From: Diprion similis
Taxonomy: Eukaryota; Arthropoda; Insecta; Hymenoptera; Diprionidae
Length of the DNA: 64,000 bases
Reading direction: 5' to 3'
NCBI RefSeq assembly: GCF_021155765.1
Contig: NC_060110.1
Location: 17,382,001-17,446,000 of the forward strand
The stretch's first letter is position 1. Each line of letters starts with the position of its first letter. Made by a program: the position numbers and the translations under genes. This document shows positions 11,801 to 26,800 of the stretch, in pieces. The notes below the pieces were generated by a model. The model worked only from the letters and a program-made list of their open reading frames with translations, searched no databases and was not told the DNA's origin.

Positions 11801-14800
11801 GTTTCAGGAAAAGTTTTGGGCGGTTCAAGCGTCCTGCATGGAATGATGTACATGCGAGGCTGTGCCAAGGACTACGATGGGTGGCGTCTGCCTGGCTGGT
11901 CCTGGAAGGAAGTGCAGGAATTTTTCCATCGTAGTGAGGATAATAAGGAGGTTGATTGCTGCACTGTAAAGGTGAGCTCATGATCGTGTATTAAAAAGAA
12001 TCAAATTCATTGGATCAGTTTGACATTGTATTATACTTACGCATCACGATATAACTTATGTGACATCAGCCACGAATCCTGATATTCCGTCAGTTCTCCT
12101 GCGTATTTTCACATTCATCCATTTAGTCGGAAGTAAATGAAGATCAAACAGCTTTCACTGTCTTTTGTGATGCACATTTAATGAAGATCCAGGCCCATTC
12201 GAGGTGACTTCCTTTGTCTCGATGATAGGTGAAGGTACGCAAAGTAATCTAAAAGCGGCTATAGCTTCACCGACATTTCAAAAGACCCGATTAAAAACCT
12301 CCTCACTAACGATGAACTGGGACCAGATGATGTTTGAAACTTTATGCAAGATACCGATTTTTCTTACTCATAATCATAGCTCGTTAAAGACCGCCAGATG
12401 CGTGTGAATTTTATCAAGTGAAAACAAAGTTTTATTCCCCTTGAGCAAATCATACAGCCTCACCTGTTTCATTTTTGTTTTCACCGTTTGCTAAAGTTGT
12501 AGAAAATGCTCGGAGCTACTTCGTGATGATATTTCAAAGCCGTCATACTTGTGAATTTAGTGTCCCCTTAAGGTTTTGCTACAAGTTTACTCTAAGCTCG
12601 ATGCTAACAAGTTGTCTTCAAAGTTATGTGTCCCAATTGCGAAACGCGGGTGCACTACCAATACCTCTATCTCAGCTTGTTCCGAAGTTCACACAGAAGC
12701 CGCGTTATTTCCGCATATAACGCCGATTGCACTGTCTGGGCACAATTGTCCTTGTAGTTTTGCCCGATAAGTGCACAATACACCCATAACCCATCGAATG
12801 AGCCAGTGCCGCTGGTTGAATTATAAAATATGTAATGTCATCACGCCTCTGGCATATTACCTACTGTGCACGGAATTACACGTACCATACCGTATGTACC
12901 AAAATAAAATACCAACGACTACAGTGCGGAGCGAAATGAAGCACTGATCTACGGTCGTGGCAGGAAGCATTTGAACTGAACCACTAGCCCTGGGCAAATG
13001 ACAAATGATGCGGTGGCGTCACTTTTATTATTTTAATTTTGTTTTACGCCCACGCAAAGTTTAACGAGGCTATTTTGTTACGTTATATGTGACGTCATTC
13101 GCTCGTTAGTGCTGCGCAGCAGCATCCGACATAGCCGAAAATTTGAAGATTCTTTCAAAGAAATTCTAGCTCTAGAACGGCTTGCACGAAATGTGAGAAT
13201 TAGTCGAAATGTTCCAGGTTCGACATGCCACGTGATGATTTTTTTTTAATCAAAATGTAAATGTAACCGAAATTCGATTGGTCGTGGTAACAGGATGCTG
13301 TCATTTCTTGAAATTCTTGTGCTTAAAACAAGGATCATTGAGGACGGTTCCATCGAGCTAGTGTTTTAAGTCTCAAAGTTGGTACCTGGTTCAATGAATG
13401 TTTGGTGCGTTAGAGTATTCAGACCTTGGATAAATACGGTGACTCAGATCCGCAGATGCCGTCACAGTGTTCAAAAAACCATCAAGACGTAATCTGCAAA
13501 CTTCATTATGCCAAACATGGGGATTGCTCATGGAAGAATTTTTTTGAGACGTCACTTTGCCTGACTTTTTAAAATATTAAAACCACATCTGCGGGCTCGA
13601 GTCTCGTCCAAAGTTGAAATCCTCGGCAACATTAAAGATCCATTAAATGAAGATTCTACTCACTTTTAGAATCCAAGTAGCCACCAAGGTTAAAAGTAGC
13701 AAAACCGATGTTCAGGAAACTTTCAACGCGTAATATTGCGTGTTAAATTTAATTTTCACACTTGGAGGATATAGTTATTACATTGAGTCATGAATATCAG
13801 ACTCACTGAAAAACCAGGAATTTAGTAAGCATATGGACTGCAATTTGGTTTAGAATTGAAAATTTACGACATACGTAATTCGCACGATATCCTTTCACTC
13901 GACACACATTCGTCAATCAAAATGGTCGTCAACTAACTTTCAACGGTGTGAATAAACACGTCAGAGCAGGTTTCGACTGTTCGTTCGTCACGGCCTATCA
14001 ATCGGATGGTGAAAAACTGTAATTATGCAACATTGAAAAAAGTATTACCTATCGAGCGGCTGTATGATGAATCAGAAAAACAGACGCATATATGCAACGT
14101 TACTTTTCTTCTGACGTACAATTTTTATCTTTCTTTTTCCCAACCTTTGCCCCCGGAGTTTTTCATCAGTAAATTACGACCTATCACGATATCGAAACGG
14201 GAGAATGTCTGAACCCGCTATAACTGGACTGATGGAAAAGCTCATCCAAAGGTTCGTATCGTTATGTGGCCGATACGCTCAGTGCAGATTGATTCGAATG
14301 GCAGGACTGCACGTTGCGAGTATCGAGTGTCCTACATTCCCTGATTCCTTGAAATACTCCGTTTTCAAAGAACATAACCATCGTCAGATGAACGTGCGGC
14401 TATCGAACTCAACTCAAACAGCCTCATTTCGAATTTTCACCCTTTGGTAATTGGGAAAAACCATAACTTTTCTTCGAAGCTATCGAAAAAGGAAAAGAAA
14501 TTGATTTTTGCTTTCCAATCGAGAAGTGATGAAGAATCCTAAAATGTGACATGAACTTTCGGAAATTCCTTTTGCAATTTGGTCCAATGTATAATCTAAG
14601 ATCGCTTCGGTTCAGCCTGGTGGTATGAGAGAACATCGTAGGGGTGTAACGTATTGATAGAGAAGGGGGTGCGGTACGTGCATTCAATGCTGGAAACGAA
14701 TCGGGGGAGAAAGGTGAGGTCGACGAGGTGTGGGCGGCGATCGGATTTTTATTTTATTAGCTCCATTGATCTAACGAACGATGAACCGTCACGTGCAGCG

Positions 14801-17800
14801 GGTGCAGAGAAAAGCGCATTGCGCCCTGCAGGGTTTTCAACCGAGGGGAGTAAAAATGTTGCGGAAGCCGAAAGGAAACTGCAGCTAGAGAGTTGAGGAA
14901 ATTCCGAGCTTTTCGTCCATACGCGTAACGTAAATTTCCTTGATCCAAACATTCGTCACTTCTGTGTAAAGGATTTCTTAAAGTCGCGGATTGTTTGCTC
15001 CTGTTTTCCGATTGAATTCGGATATGGAAATTTTCCCGAATCGTAGCTACCATCGAAATTCGATCAGCAATACATTTATCTACTTTTTCAAACCCATTTC
15101 TTTTCTCGGTACATGGAACCCTCACGAATCCCGAAAAAGCCGGGGGGAAGCCTGGATCTAAAATCATCCCTCGACAGCCTCGAACACGAGTGAAAGTTCC
15201 TTCAATTTCTATTTATCGGGCAGAAGTGAATTTGGCAAACTCGCAAATCGTAGATACCTATGGCTCTTCGCATTTACACTTTAATCAATACACCACTCAC
15301 GATCAGTTCGCTTCGAGAATCTCGCGCACTTCCAACTTGTTCTACTAAAAGCAATTGACATGCAATGTATGGTTACACCCGTGCAATTCATGCATATGTA
15401 ACGTATGGATGGGGCATCCCGTGGAATTCGGAAAAAAATTTTGAACGGCACATGGCAAAATGGACTTGAATTTATCGTGAAACTTTGGCCACGTATATAT
15501 ATATAGAAGTCTAAAAAAAATAGTGGGTACGTACCGTGAAAATATTACAGTGTCAGCAAACAGTCCTCGAGATATTTGCGTTGGACTGACGAAAACATAT
15601 AGGATCAGAAATTTACATCCTGGCACGGTAAGGATATGAAAATCTATGGAAATAGTATGCACAGAGTATTCACGCCTGCAACCCCCCCCCCCCCCTCCTC
15701 CCCTTTTTATCGAGAAATCGAGAAGAAACGACAGAGTCACGTCTGATTTTTTTTTAACAATCGAGAAAGCTGGGGAATATTTTTCAGGAAATCAAGAAAA
15801 GCTTGAGATTTTATCAGAAACGTTGCTGTCTCAAACTGTGCTGCAGATGACGATCAGCTCCGGTTAAATCTTTTTGGAAATCGAGTCGATGGTGTTTCAC
15901 GTAGTCTCGAATGTACTTCGGACCGTTTTCCTAGCAGTAATTTCTACGGTTATGAAAAATTTCTGCGGCGATTCAAGGAATTAAACCAGATAGGATCCGG
16001 TTTTTTTCCTACTTGACAATATTTTTTTATATACCTAGCAAGCAAAACTGCTGGTTCAGTGAGATATTTCTCCACCTGACCACGGTTCTCAGAGGGATTT
16101 TTTTCTTTGCTTTTCTTTTTCTCTTATTTTCCTCTGTCTCGGAACAATATATCACTCAGTGAGGCAATTTCACTCATGCGCAGCTCATATAAATGAAACT
16201 CGTGCACAATAGAGGTTGATGTAGGGCCGACCGAGGCAAACATATTTAGTCTTATATATGAATTAAGCTCTTCACAACATTCGGACCACCTTTCTTCCCT
16301 GCAGTCATTAATTCTCGCCATACTTAAGCGAATGTGCCCGTTCGTATGTCGTGGATCTCGTTGAAGAACTACACATTTAGCTCATTGGTCGTATAACCGT
16401 TGATTCGTTTTCATATTGGGTAATCTTGCTTGAATTCACTGTAAAGTTCGCAGCTTTATAAAATCACTTGATTGCTCACGGAATGATTTGAATAAATAAA
16501 CGCCACGTATGAATTTCGAATGAATATAAAAGCTCGTGACTTTCTCCCTTTCACAATGCTAAGTAACTTATAGATCGCACGAGAGTCGGGTGGGAAAGAT
16601 GGTCGAAAACGGATGAAGCTACTCTCGATGGTGATGAGGTATAGCTTCCGAGGGTCCGACCGGAATAACCGAGGAAAAGGATGAAAGCGGCATCTCGTGT
16701 AGTGGCCGCATAATGCTCAACCTTGTTATTTCTTCGCAGTCGGGGCATCACGCAACCGGAGGACCACTTCCGGTCTCAAGGTTTCCACACCAGCCTAAGC
16801 TCCTTTGGGATATTCTTGCGGCTGCTCGCAGCCTGGGATTCTCAATTTGCGAAGATCTGGGGGCAGAGGTCAAGCCTGGTTTCACCGTGGTGCAGACGAT
16901 GCAGAGCAACGGAGTCAGGAAAAACGCCGCCAGAGCGTTTCTGGAGCCGGCGATGAAGAGAAAAAATCTTCACATCATTTCCGACGCAATGGTGAATTTT
17001 ATTTTTTATCTTCGAGTTCAAAGAAACGGCCAACCCAGAAAAATATAGACTCCTTGAACACGGAGAATCGTTCACTTGGAAATCTAATGATTTCTGTGAT
17101 CCAATAACATTTATTTAGAGTGATTTCTATTATTTTCCACCTTATGGTGTGATTTTCGTTGTTTTACACAGCATCAAATTAGTTTCTATTGATTTTCAAT
17201 CTCACCCCCTGATATTTTTGGGTGAATATGCATGCGTATTTCCTTTCAATCGATCGACAATCTTGATCATATCTGTCATAAAAGTTTCTCGAAAAATTCC
17301 GGCTGCTTCAGGTACTCAAAGTGATTGTTGACCCGAAATTAAAGAAAGCCATTGGCGTCGTTTACGAACGGCACGGAGTCACGCGAGTGACCAAAGTCAA
17401 GAAGGAAGTGATCCTGTGCGCCGATAGTGTGCAGTCACCGCAACTGCTAATGCTTTCTGGCATCGGACCTAAAAACCATCTCAAGGATCTAGGTGAGTCC
17501 AAGTTAGAAAAAATAAATATTTATTCATCCTCAGGCTGACGTCAATATTAGACGATGTTGAAGTTATGATAACGTTAAAGTACCGAAATATTGAAACGAA
17601 CTTCACTGTTTGACAACTTTCGAATGACTCCTAAGATGTTTAATTTTCAAAATTCCAACAAGCATTCTTTATTATAATAATTTCCTGAATTTCAAACAAA
17701 CGCAAAGTTGTAAACTAACAAATTTTACTAAAACCGTAAATTTCCTTATCTTATTGATCTCGCATATACTATAATTAAATGAGCAAAAATCCCGAAAGGA

Positions 17801-20800
17801 TCCGGCATAAATCTGGCCAAATTTTTTTGCACCCTAAATTCAAAAACGTTTCATCCGTATCCAGATAATTATATTCGTAACAGCCGTACTAACAACGATT
17901 AAATTTTACTCGAATTAGTACCACATGACGTTTTCCCAAAAAATCTAAGTCACACTTCTGTCGATTTCAACCGGAAACACGCTTCGCCGCGTAGCATGAC
18001 AAGCTTCCTCTTGGTCTTAGCAGCGCTTTTCCTTTTTTGCCAGTTGTAAGACGAAAGAAGGAAGAACAGAGGGCGAAGCAATGCGTTCGCAAAGCGATCA
18101 CAAATCACTGTCGTCGACAGCCTCCCCCACCCCCCCCCCCAAGTCCCCCCTGCCTCCGACAACCGCAACCCCTTTCCGTGCATGGTCACCCGATCTACGA
18201 GCCTCGACCCCTGACATCTGACCCCTTGGACCAAACCGTACTAGGAATATACGTTCCCAATGCCACACGCTCCGATTCGCTATCTCGACCCCCCCCCCCC
18301 ATGCTCCGCGATGTTTCTCTCCCCTTCGCTACGGTCTTTGGATACCGTTACATTATTGTTAGCTAATTGAATTCTAGCTGGACCTTCGTCCCAGCCTCAC
18401 TCGGTTTGCCTAACCCGTATTTTTGGTCCCTTTAGCGGTATCAGACATTTCTACATTTGTGTGTACCTACAAATGTGTGCTACTGTGAGTTTTAAGGAGG
18501 GTGTTTGTCTTTTCGATGTCACATGGAATTGCATTGCCGTTTTGTCGCAGTGAAATTTAGAAAAAAATGGTTGGTCTAGTTTTGGGGGTTGCACTGATTT
18601 CGAATTTTGGGCAACAACATTGTAGAATTCAAGATGGTAACTTGGTAAGTAATCTTTCAAAATTGCGGACCGTTCATGCAATATTCAGATAACATTTATC
18701 ACGTCCGTTATTGTGAATTGTGCATTGTCAACATCAAACCGATAACACGATAACATTCAATTTATCCCAGAGGCGTTTCGTGATTCATAGCAATTTCTCT
18801 GGGATTGAATGAAAATGATGAGCTTCGCCAGTGCGGTTGGACACTGAGACGTATGTGTAACTCGTGTCTGTTCTTCTGGACTCCGATTTTGCGTTGGTAT
18901 GAGCGGGGAAACGTCTAGTCGTCGACGCCGAGGGCGAGCATTTGCTGATTCAGTCAGCATCCTGGGGAGATATCGTTGTTTGACAGTTCTATTAATTCCT
19001 ATCTAGGTCAAGATGCCGAATGAAATCCGAATGAGATTCTAGACTATTCGTTATTCTCGCACCCTCCCTTCTACCCCCGATTGCCATTATGATACATACG
19101 CGATACGTCTTCACGGTGAAGTATTAAAGTAAGCAAAATATCACAGGTCTCTTGTCATTGCGGCCAAGTTCGACTGCAACATTCAGACAAAAATTCTTTT
19201 TGACGTTCAAGTGCTTCGACAAGATGATAAGGGCGGTGTTGGGTAAAAAAAAAGTAACACCTTCACATAAAATAAAGCAAGAAAATTGAAAGAGGTAAAT
19301 TATTTGGTATTACATAACGACGATCTAGCAACAAAACGCTGTATTTCTCTGAATGCGGTACGAGTTTACGCGCAATAATTAACATTACTGTTTGAAAATG
19401 ACTCGAACGTTACTATAATGCATTTGCGAATTTAAGATCCCCTATTTTTTCGTCACTGAGTTTATACAAATTTCATTTTTTATGAGTCAAGTTATTTTCA
19501 CCCACGTATTGAACGCGCGTTTGACGTTATTAGCTTCCGCACGGAGGCTGTGTATTAATCGTTTTTTTTTCCCAAATCGTGGCATCTACTGGGCGGGAAA
19601 AATCCGCACGGTTGTCCATCACGAAAACTCGCATGTAAATCAGTAAAATTACGCGGTTATATACGTAGCACATAAATGCGGCAAGCTGCGGGAAATATCG
19701 TGCATTTCCTCGCCAATATGCAGGGCGAAAACGTCGAAATATGGTTTTGGTGCAATCGGGTTTATTCGCGCGTGTATTAACCACTTTCGCACAGTATCTG
19801 CAACCTACTGCGTAATATGTGTAACGATTTTTGCTGGCATTTGTGTTCGATTTGAGAGCTGTATAATGTAACGGCTTTAAAGTAACGATTACAAACAATG
19901 ACGCTTGTTAACGTAAATATATAATATCTGTGTGTATAATATACATAACGCATGGCGTGGAGGTCAAGGTTTATCCAAAACCAGAAAATGGAAACTAAAA
20001 AGCGGGCGAAAAGAAGTGGCCATCGAATTCCTTATCTTAATCTATCGATTTCACACAACGCCTGCGGTAAAGTTTCTTCGTGTAAATGCAGCCGATAGAA
20101 CGTTCGCCGTTCTTCTATCGCGAGAAAATAAGAGGAAGTCGATTTCTGCATGCAAAGTCCCGGCTGAATCTCGCGACAATTTTTCCAATCCGCTAAAATT
20201 CTCCGATTCGATTGTCGCCAACCCGCCAATCGCGAATGGCGCCTTTTATCTCTGATTATGATCACCTTTAATTGCGATTCGTTTCAACCGATGGATCTGG
20301 ACTCAAAGCCGTACTCTGAAAATCCTTAAAGCTCAAGCTCAACTGGGTTTCAATCTTCTGCCAAGTTCTGCTGAGAACACTAAGGATAATAACGTATTAT
20401 TCTCTATTGTGATGGTCTTCTAACTATACAACTATCCTTATCTATACGGTAAAAAAGGAATATCGTAACGAACAGATACACGTGGATTTAAACAACGAAT
20501 CTCCGAGGAGCTTTTTAAAGATATCACTTACCTATCCTATTGCACGAGGTCAGCTTTAACCGACGATATATTACCAGTGTAATTTCTCAGAGGTTCGGAC
20601 GCGAAATCAGATAAAACGCGTGTATCAGATAGCCGCAGCCGAAGCTAAACCAGGACCTACACGAGCAGGAACAGGACAAGAGCGAGAGACAACAGAAGGA
20701 CAAGTTACTGTGCGGGGTGTGTAGCTCGGCAGCAGCGATGAGATTTTAATCATGAGTGGAAAAAGATATTCACCACGTTATTTTGATTAAAAAGTTCGTC

Positions 20801-23800
20801 AAGTACATATATTAAAACTTTGTCTAAACTCCGGATCCAAAGCTGTGTATAAGAAAATATGTGTACAGCGTGCAAAACCGTCGAGCGTGTGGCATCTGTT
20901 GGCGTTTTTGTCTAGGTATATCGTGAAAATTCGGTTTCTGGGTCGACGCGTCTAATATATCTACAGCTCTAAATCTATTCAACTCAGCAGAAACTCAAAC
21001 GCGTTTATTTTTCTGTGAGAAAAGAATGTTGGAATAAAAAAAATTAGACGGTTGAAATTTTTTTTCAGAAAGTCCCCTCACCGCGAACCCACATCGATTT
21101 ATAACCCATATAGGTTTAGCGACCTGTCGAACAACGATTCCTTTCTGGAATTTCTCTCCGAGAACTTAACCAATAAATATATCGTGACTTTGTAAACGCT
21201 GATATAATAATTAATTGACCGATGGACGCTGAGATTCTGCGCACCGTTGCTATAGTCAAGGAGGCGTCTAGGACGACGAGACTCCGGAAGTTCGTCGAGG
21301 GGGAGACAGAGATCGGGGTGTAGGTATGCCGCAGTATCGTGTTGTGTTGTCACCGAGCAAACTGATCAGAAATTAATTGAATTCTGTTCGTCTAGCGCCA
21401 TTAGCTAGAGCATAGCAGGCCTCGTTTCTCGCGCCATTACGTCCTCCTCCACGAGAATTCGGGGAGAGCAACGAGGTCTAACTCGATCTTTAACGAGTGA
21501 GTCCACTCGGCCGAAAAAAACTTTTTGACCCAGTTATTTGCTGCCCGTGAAACTCGGGGGATTAACCGTCCTCCGAATTGAGACTCGAGCAGCGACGACG
21601 AACTCGGGACTAGTCGACGCTGTCAATCCACAAGTGGAAGATTTCGGTGAAACCAACCGGTCAACGCCAGAATGTCAGCAAATATGGGCGACCAAAGAAT
21701 GTGTATATGAGAAACGGGGACGCATGCAAGTCATAAGTTTTGCCACGGAGTACCATTTACTTATCTTCTTTCCGCATCTTATCTATACACTCCTCGGTGA
21801 GATATATATACATATATATATATGTATGTATATTTGTATATAGTATACACCCTGAAGCCGAGGAAGAATTGCTGTTTTCGCAATAGAACGTGACAACTCT
21901 TCCGTATAGTAGGTACAGATAAAGAGGAACAGGGGAAAAAGAGAGGGAGTGAAAAAGAAACGACGAAAGAGGGTGAGATAGAGAAGACAAGGGAAGAATC
22001 GAGAGAAATTTTCCCTGGAGTAATTGGAGGAATGGTTTATTCGTTTGTAGGTACATCGACAAGTTCCGGTAGAGAACCATTAGTCGCAGCTAAAACAAAT
22101 GACTGACTTAATGAATTTCCCGGTTTTTCATCAGAAATCCTCACATCTCGGTAAGGACGAATCGTGAAAAAGCTTATACATACCTAACAAGTCGAATCGC
22201 TTGCAGATTACCGCCAAAGAACACTTTGGATCTGCGTAATCCATTGACGGTGAGAATCGTTCTTCCTGAATTAAACTCTGGAATTTTTGACGTGTTTACA
22301 AGTGTGATTGGAGAAGAAGGAAACGGTTTGTCGATTTTTACGAAGGTTGTGTGCCAACCCTTTAAAAATTAAGTCAAAATTACAACGAGGGAACTTTCAT
22401 TTCACGTTCAATGCATACGTTACAAGTGATTACATAGACCGTGGGGCAGAGTGAGTGTTATGAGACTGATAGTGGAAAACACCGAATCGCGATAATAATT
22501 CCATATAAGAAATCACCAAACGTGACCTGGGATCATCGCAGCGGTGCACCAAATTGATGTGCCAAAGTCACGCAGTTTCTGGTGCGTCTCGGATCGAAGA
22601 AAGGTCCGGGACCGATTCAACTGACGCCGTTTCTTTTATCGTCAATTATCCTCATCGTCGTCCTGGCAGTCATACTCGTCGAAGTCCTGATTCGGAGATA
22701 TCCAAGCCCGTGAATCCGCCGACCTTGGGTTGTGGTAGGGCGAAGAGGACTCCGAATCAGACTCGCCGAAAAGCGACAAGCCGATCATGCCTGCGAAATG
22801 GGATTCCATGAAGAGGATTTGCAATCGGTGATCTTTACTGCAAATTATTCAACAAGCAACAGTGCTTTCGGACCCACCTTTGATTTGACTCACGAGGGAT
22901 TTGCTCTTGCAGCCCGATTTCCTCGAGCTCGATTTTAGGTATCTCTGAGTCGTGCTGTAAACCGACGTCGCCAATGGAATGGCGAGCAAAACGGTAAAGT
23001 AAAATACTCCAAGAAGAATCGGGAGACACAGTGCCCTCTCGAATTCGTCCAATATGAGGTTCACGTTCTCCGGCAAGATTTCGTTGCACATTTTCGGCCC
23101 CAGTGCCCGTCAGGCTTTCGATGATTTTTCTACCCTTGTCTCGACAGTTTTTAGGATGGCTTGTTGCGTGTCGTTTTCTTTGCAGCCTTGTAAACGTAGC
23201 TCAATGCTTTGAATGTATGATCGGTTGTCAAAATTATCGAAGTGATCTAATTAAATCGTGAAGTTATAGGAGGTAGAGGCTGGTATGCCTGGTTTCTTGG
23301 TTTTTAAATTATTATCAATTCGAGCAAATGTTTTCTTTACTGTTTTGTAGGGGCTGAGGCGTCTTCTCGATGTCTAAAGGTAACTGAGTCTGGGCTTGGT
23401 TAACTGTAAATTTTGTTCATGAACTTTGCCGAAAAGTTTTTGCAAGTTGTAATTTCTTGACGCTTGAAATACGGTCGACTTGTCAATTTTTATAGAAGAG
23501 CATCGCGGTGTGTAAATAAATGGCCTGTCAATTTTCCGGGCCTCTTTTGTTCTTAACTTCGAATAAATTACGCGCAACGAAAGTCTCCCTCGGTTCTTAT
23601 TCGCTGGTCAATTTTACGGACCAACTACAGAAAAGCGGATTACGCAGCCAAACGACGACGAAAATGACTTCGAGCAGCAAAACCAATAATCCGGCGAACT
23701 GTGCAGATCCTTAAATTCGAATGCAACGCAGAGAACACAATCCTTGCAAATTTGGATTAAGTAAAGGACTTTCTATTCTTTCATATAAAAAGTTTACGGG

Positions 23801-26800
23801 AGAGTCCAACATTAGCACCGATCAATTCGAAGATTGAGAGACCCGAAATTCAATTCTTTTGCTCTTAATATCGTGACTAAGATCTTCTTTCTATCATTTG
23901 CAACAAATTGATAAGCACCATAATTATACACAAGCAATTAGAGAAGACCATAAATTGAATACATTTAAATATCAGGAAGTATTACTGGAGAATGAGTTCG
24001 GTTCAAAGGTCATGCACTGATGATTATCATTGGCGAATTCTTGCCCGAAAATCGAGTTTCGTAAGTAAGTGACACGACGTAAGAAATTGTTTAACATTTG
24101 GTCGACGAGAAGACCCATGAATACTTTCGATCAGGTTTGAACTTTTCAGGAGAAAACCATTCTGTGGTAAATCGATCCACGTTATAGAAAGGTAGAGAAT
24201 ATGGACGAAGCCAATATTCGACTACAAGCGATGAGCTGCCGTTAACCTTTGATTTCTCCGATCAATAGACGGATTTTAATAAAGTCTCCGGACACTGCAA
24301 AACGAGTCAACGACTGAAATCGTACGAATAGATACATGGTATTTGAAAAAAATTTTGGTCATAAATATACGTTTCGCTCTGCGTAACATAGGTTAAAAAA
24401 GCGCTAGAATTTCATGGGACTGCAGTCGGAAAACCACACCAAGAAAGATTCCATGAATTTCATTTAATCTCAAGTTAATATTGGGAAACATGATTGGAAT
24501 ATTGGAAAAAATTGACCAATGCCGGATATATTCTGTGAATATATCCTGCGAACAGGAAGAAAAATCGAAAGAAGTTACAAATACTTGGCTTGACGGAAAT
24601 AACATTAACGTCGCAAGAGAAAGGGCGAAATATGAGTTTTCGTTTCTTCTTTCAGATTCTGGACCATTAAAAAATGAAAGCGATTCCAGACATTCTTTCC
24701 ATATGGCTGCTAGGAATCCCAAATGAAATCTATGTGATAGCCCGACATTTTCCTCAATACAAGTAAGATGAAGTATATTCTAAAGCCAATCGAAGACCAA
24801 AACAAGCATTACCAAAAACGTTTTTTCCGTTTTGAGACAATTGTTCCTTGTTTTTTATGCCCGAAAACAAGTAGTCTGATTCGCATTCAGTTCTATTGAG
24901 AAATACAGGACTTGACAGTTTCACCGGAGGCTCCCCTTTATTAACAAAGTTTGATTGTGAGAATACATCCTCGAAGTAGAAGGCGCCGCTTGTCCTTGTT
25001 TTTCCAGCATTGATCTGGAGTGGTTTGATGCTGGAGGTGAAGAGACGCTCTCGGTTGCCGTGAAATGAACGAGAGACGCGTAGTGAATGAGAAAGGCACG
25101 AATCTGATTTCTGCGCAAATTAAACGAACCCGCTTCTATGGCGTCAAACAAATCCGCTTCCCAAGTAAATTAATGTGAGTAAAAGCAAAGAGTTGAATCT
25201 CGGCACAGCCTACAGTTTCCCTCCTTGGAGATTTCTCGTTACATTAACCGAATAATATGTAGAAACCGGCTGGGTCGTTTCTTGCCATTCGTGAATTATA
25301 CACTCACCAACTTGAGAATATTTCATTACTCTTGCTTCATGATTCTTTTAAATCGGTCTCAAACTGCGGAACAACGGAATTTAATGAATTACCTACAGTT
25401 AGTTTTGTTGACTCAAACGGAATCGGGTCTAAGCCTCGAGCTTACTTTAAGCGAAACATACCTATTTTATATAATCACGTTTCATTGTAGTAAACAATTG
25501 TTATTTTTGAATTTCAACATGACCAATCGATATCTATCGGATAATAATTTCAACCTAAAAAATATCTTACAATTGAGTAAGTCTTTTATTGCACCGTAAT
25601 TTAACTGACAAATGAATGATTTTTCGCTCCTGTCATGAAATGTATCCCATATCGTATATAATTATACTCACTCAAAGACACTTGCGCATGACTCTTTGTC
25701 AAAATTTTCTGCAAACAAAAAAATCGTTCAACTCGTAACGTGGTAAAAGCTCTGAACTACGAACTCACGTGAATAAAATTAAAATAATAACAGATGTATA
25801 CATTTTAACCAAAAACCACGCAAAGGAAACCATGTCAGCTGCGTGCAAAATGTGACCATCTTCTGCAACCTCTCGTAATCATAAAATAATTAGTCCCAGT
25901 TTTTGCCCATAGCAGCCGCTGTATCACCGGCTAATAACTGCTGACCCTCTTCACGCCCGCTGAGCAATAGGCAAGCAACTTGCGGTATAGAATCGAAGCC
26001 GAGACTTTAATCTGAGACTCGTTCCAACTGTACAGCTGGGTGCAAATTCGTGGGAATAGGGTCACGGCCGTATTCTGCGCCTGGGTTGGGCCTGGGACTG
26101 GCGTAAATATACCGACGGTTCCGTGAACCGAACCTTTCGCTCCGTGGGCAACAAGAACTGCGATAAAACAACCCCTAACAACTTGGGGTGCAAAACACGC
26201 TCGCTAACCTGGCCTGATCGAGACCTGTATCCGGTTGGAAGCTTGATATCCCATTACGCGAAATGTGGGCTAATTCTAATCGCATGAATCTCTGCACTGC
26301 AGTGACAATCATCGACGTTTGATGATTGGTTTTTACCCTATACCAATAATAGGACATGGGACGCGAGGCGCGGTGATTAATTTCGTCGATCATTGAACTC
26401 TGACAGGATTTTGAAAAACTGGTAAGCTTCAGAGTGGCAAAAACATACCCTGTTTTCGAATTCAATGACAAAAAATGGATATCGAGGTAATTAGCGATGA
26501 TATAGTCAGGATTCTTTGAAATCTTTCATCTTATATTCAAGATTTGTTTTATGACACATCGTCCTTTGATCGCCTATTCGCCGAACAATAATACCAAGCA
26601 TCGTTTTCGGTATTTCAGGTATTCCAGTGATCCAGGATATTCCAGACGTCGGTACCAATCTCCAAAATCACGTCTCTGTCTCTGTGAACTTCAAAGTGGC
26701 TGACGAGCGGGCGAAGTATTTACTGGATGTTGATGCCGTGAAGGAATACATCCTCGGTAGACGCGGACCGATGTCCTCGACAGGATTATCCCAACTCACG

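Noticed and set aside
14757-15167. 136-codon minus-strand frame in GMC intron 5
   Set aside because: No domain, no hydrophobic pattern and no supporting splice or start context.
23958-24160. Possible tiny gene MSSVQRSC... with donor TTC/GTAAGT near 24060 and acceptor near 24150
   Set aside because: Joining the parts gives only about 29 residues with no likeness to anything known; good-looking splice sites occur by chance in 9 kb of intron.
24393-24726. Overlapping opposite-strand frames of 109 and 81 codons
   Set aside because: Neither has a recognisable family or coding-like features; mutual overlap suggests a chance lack of stops.
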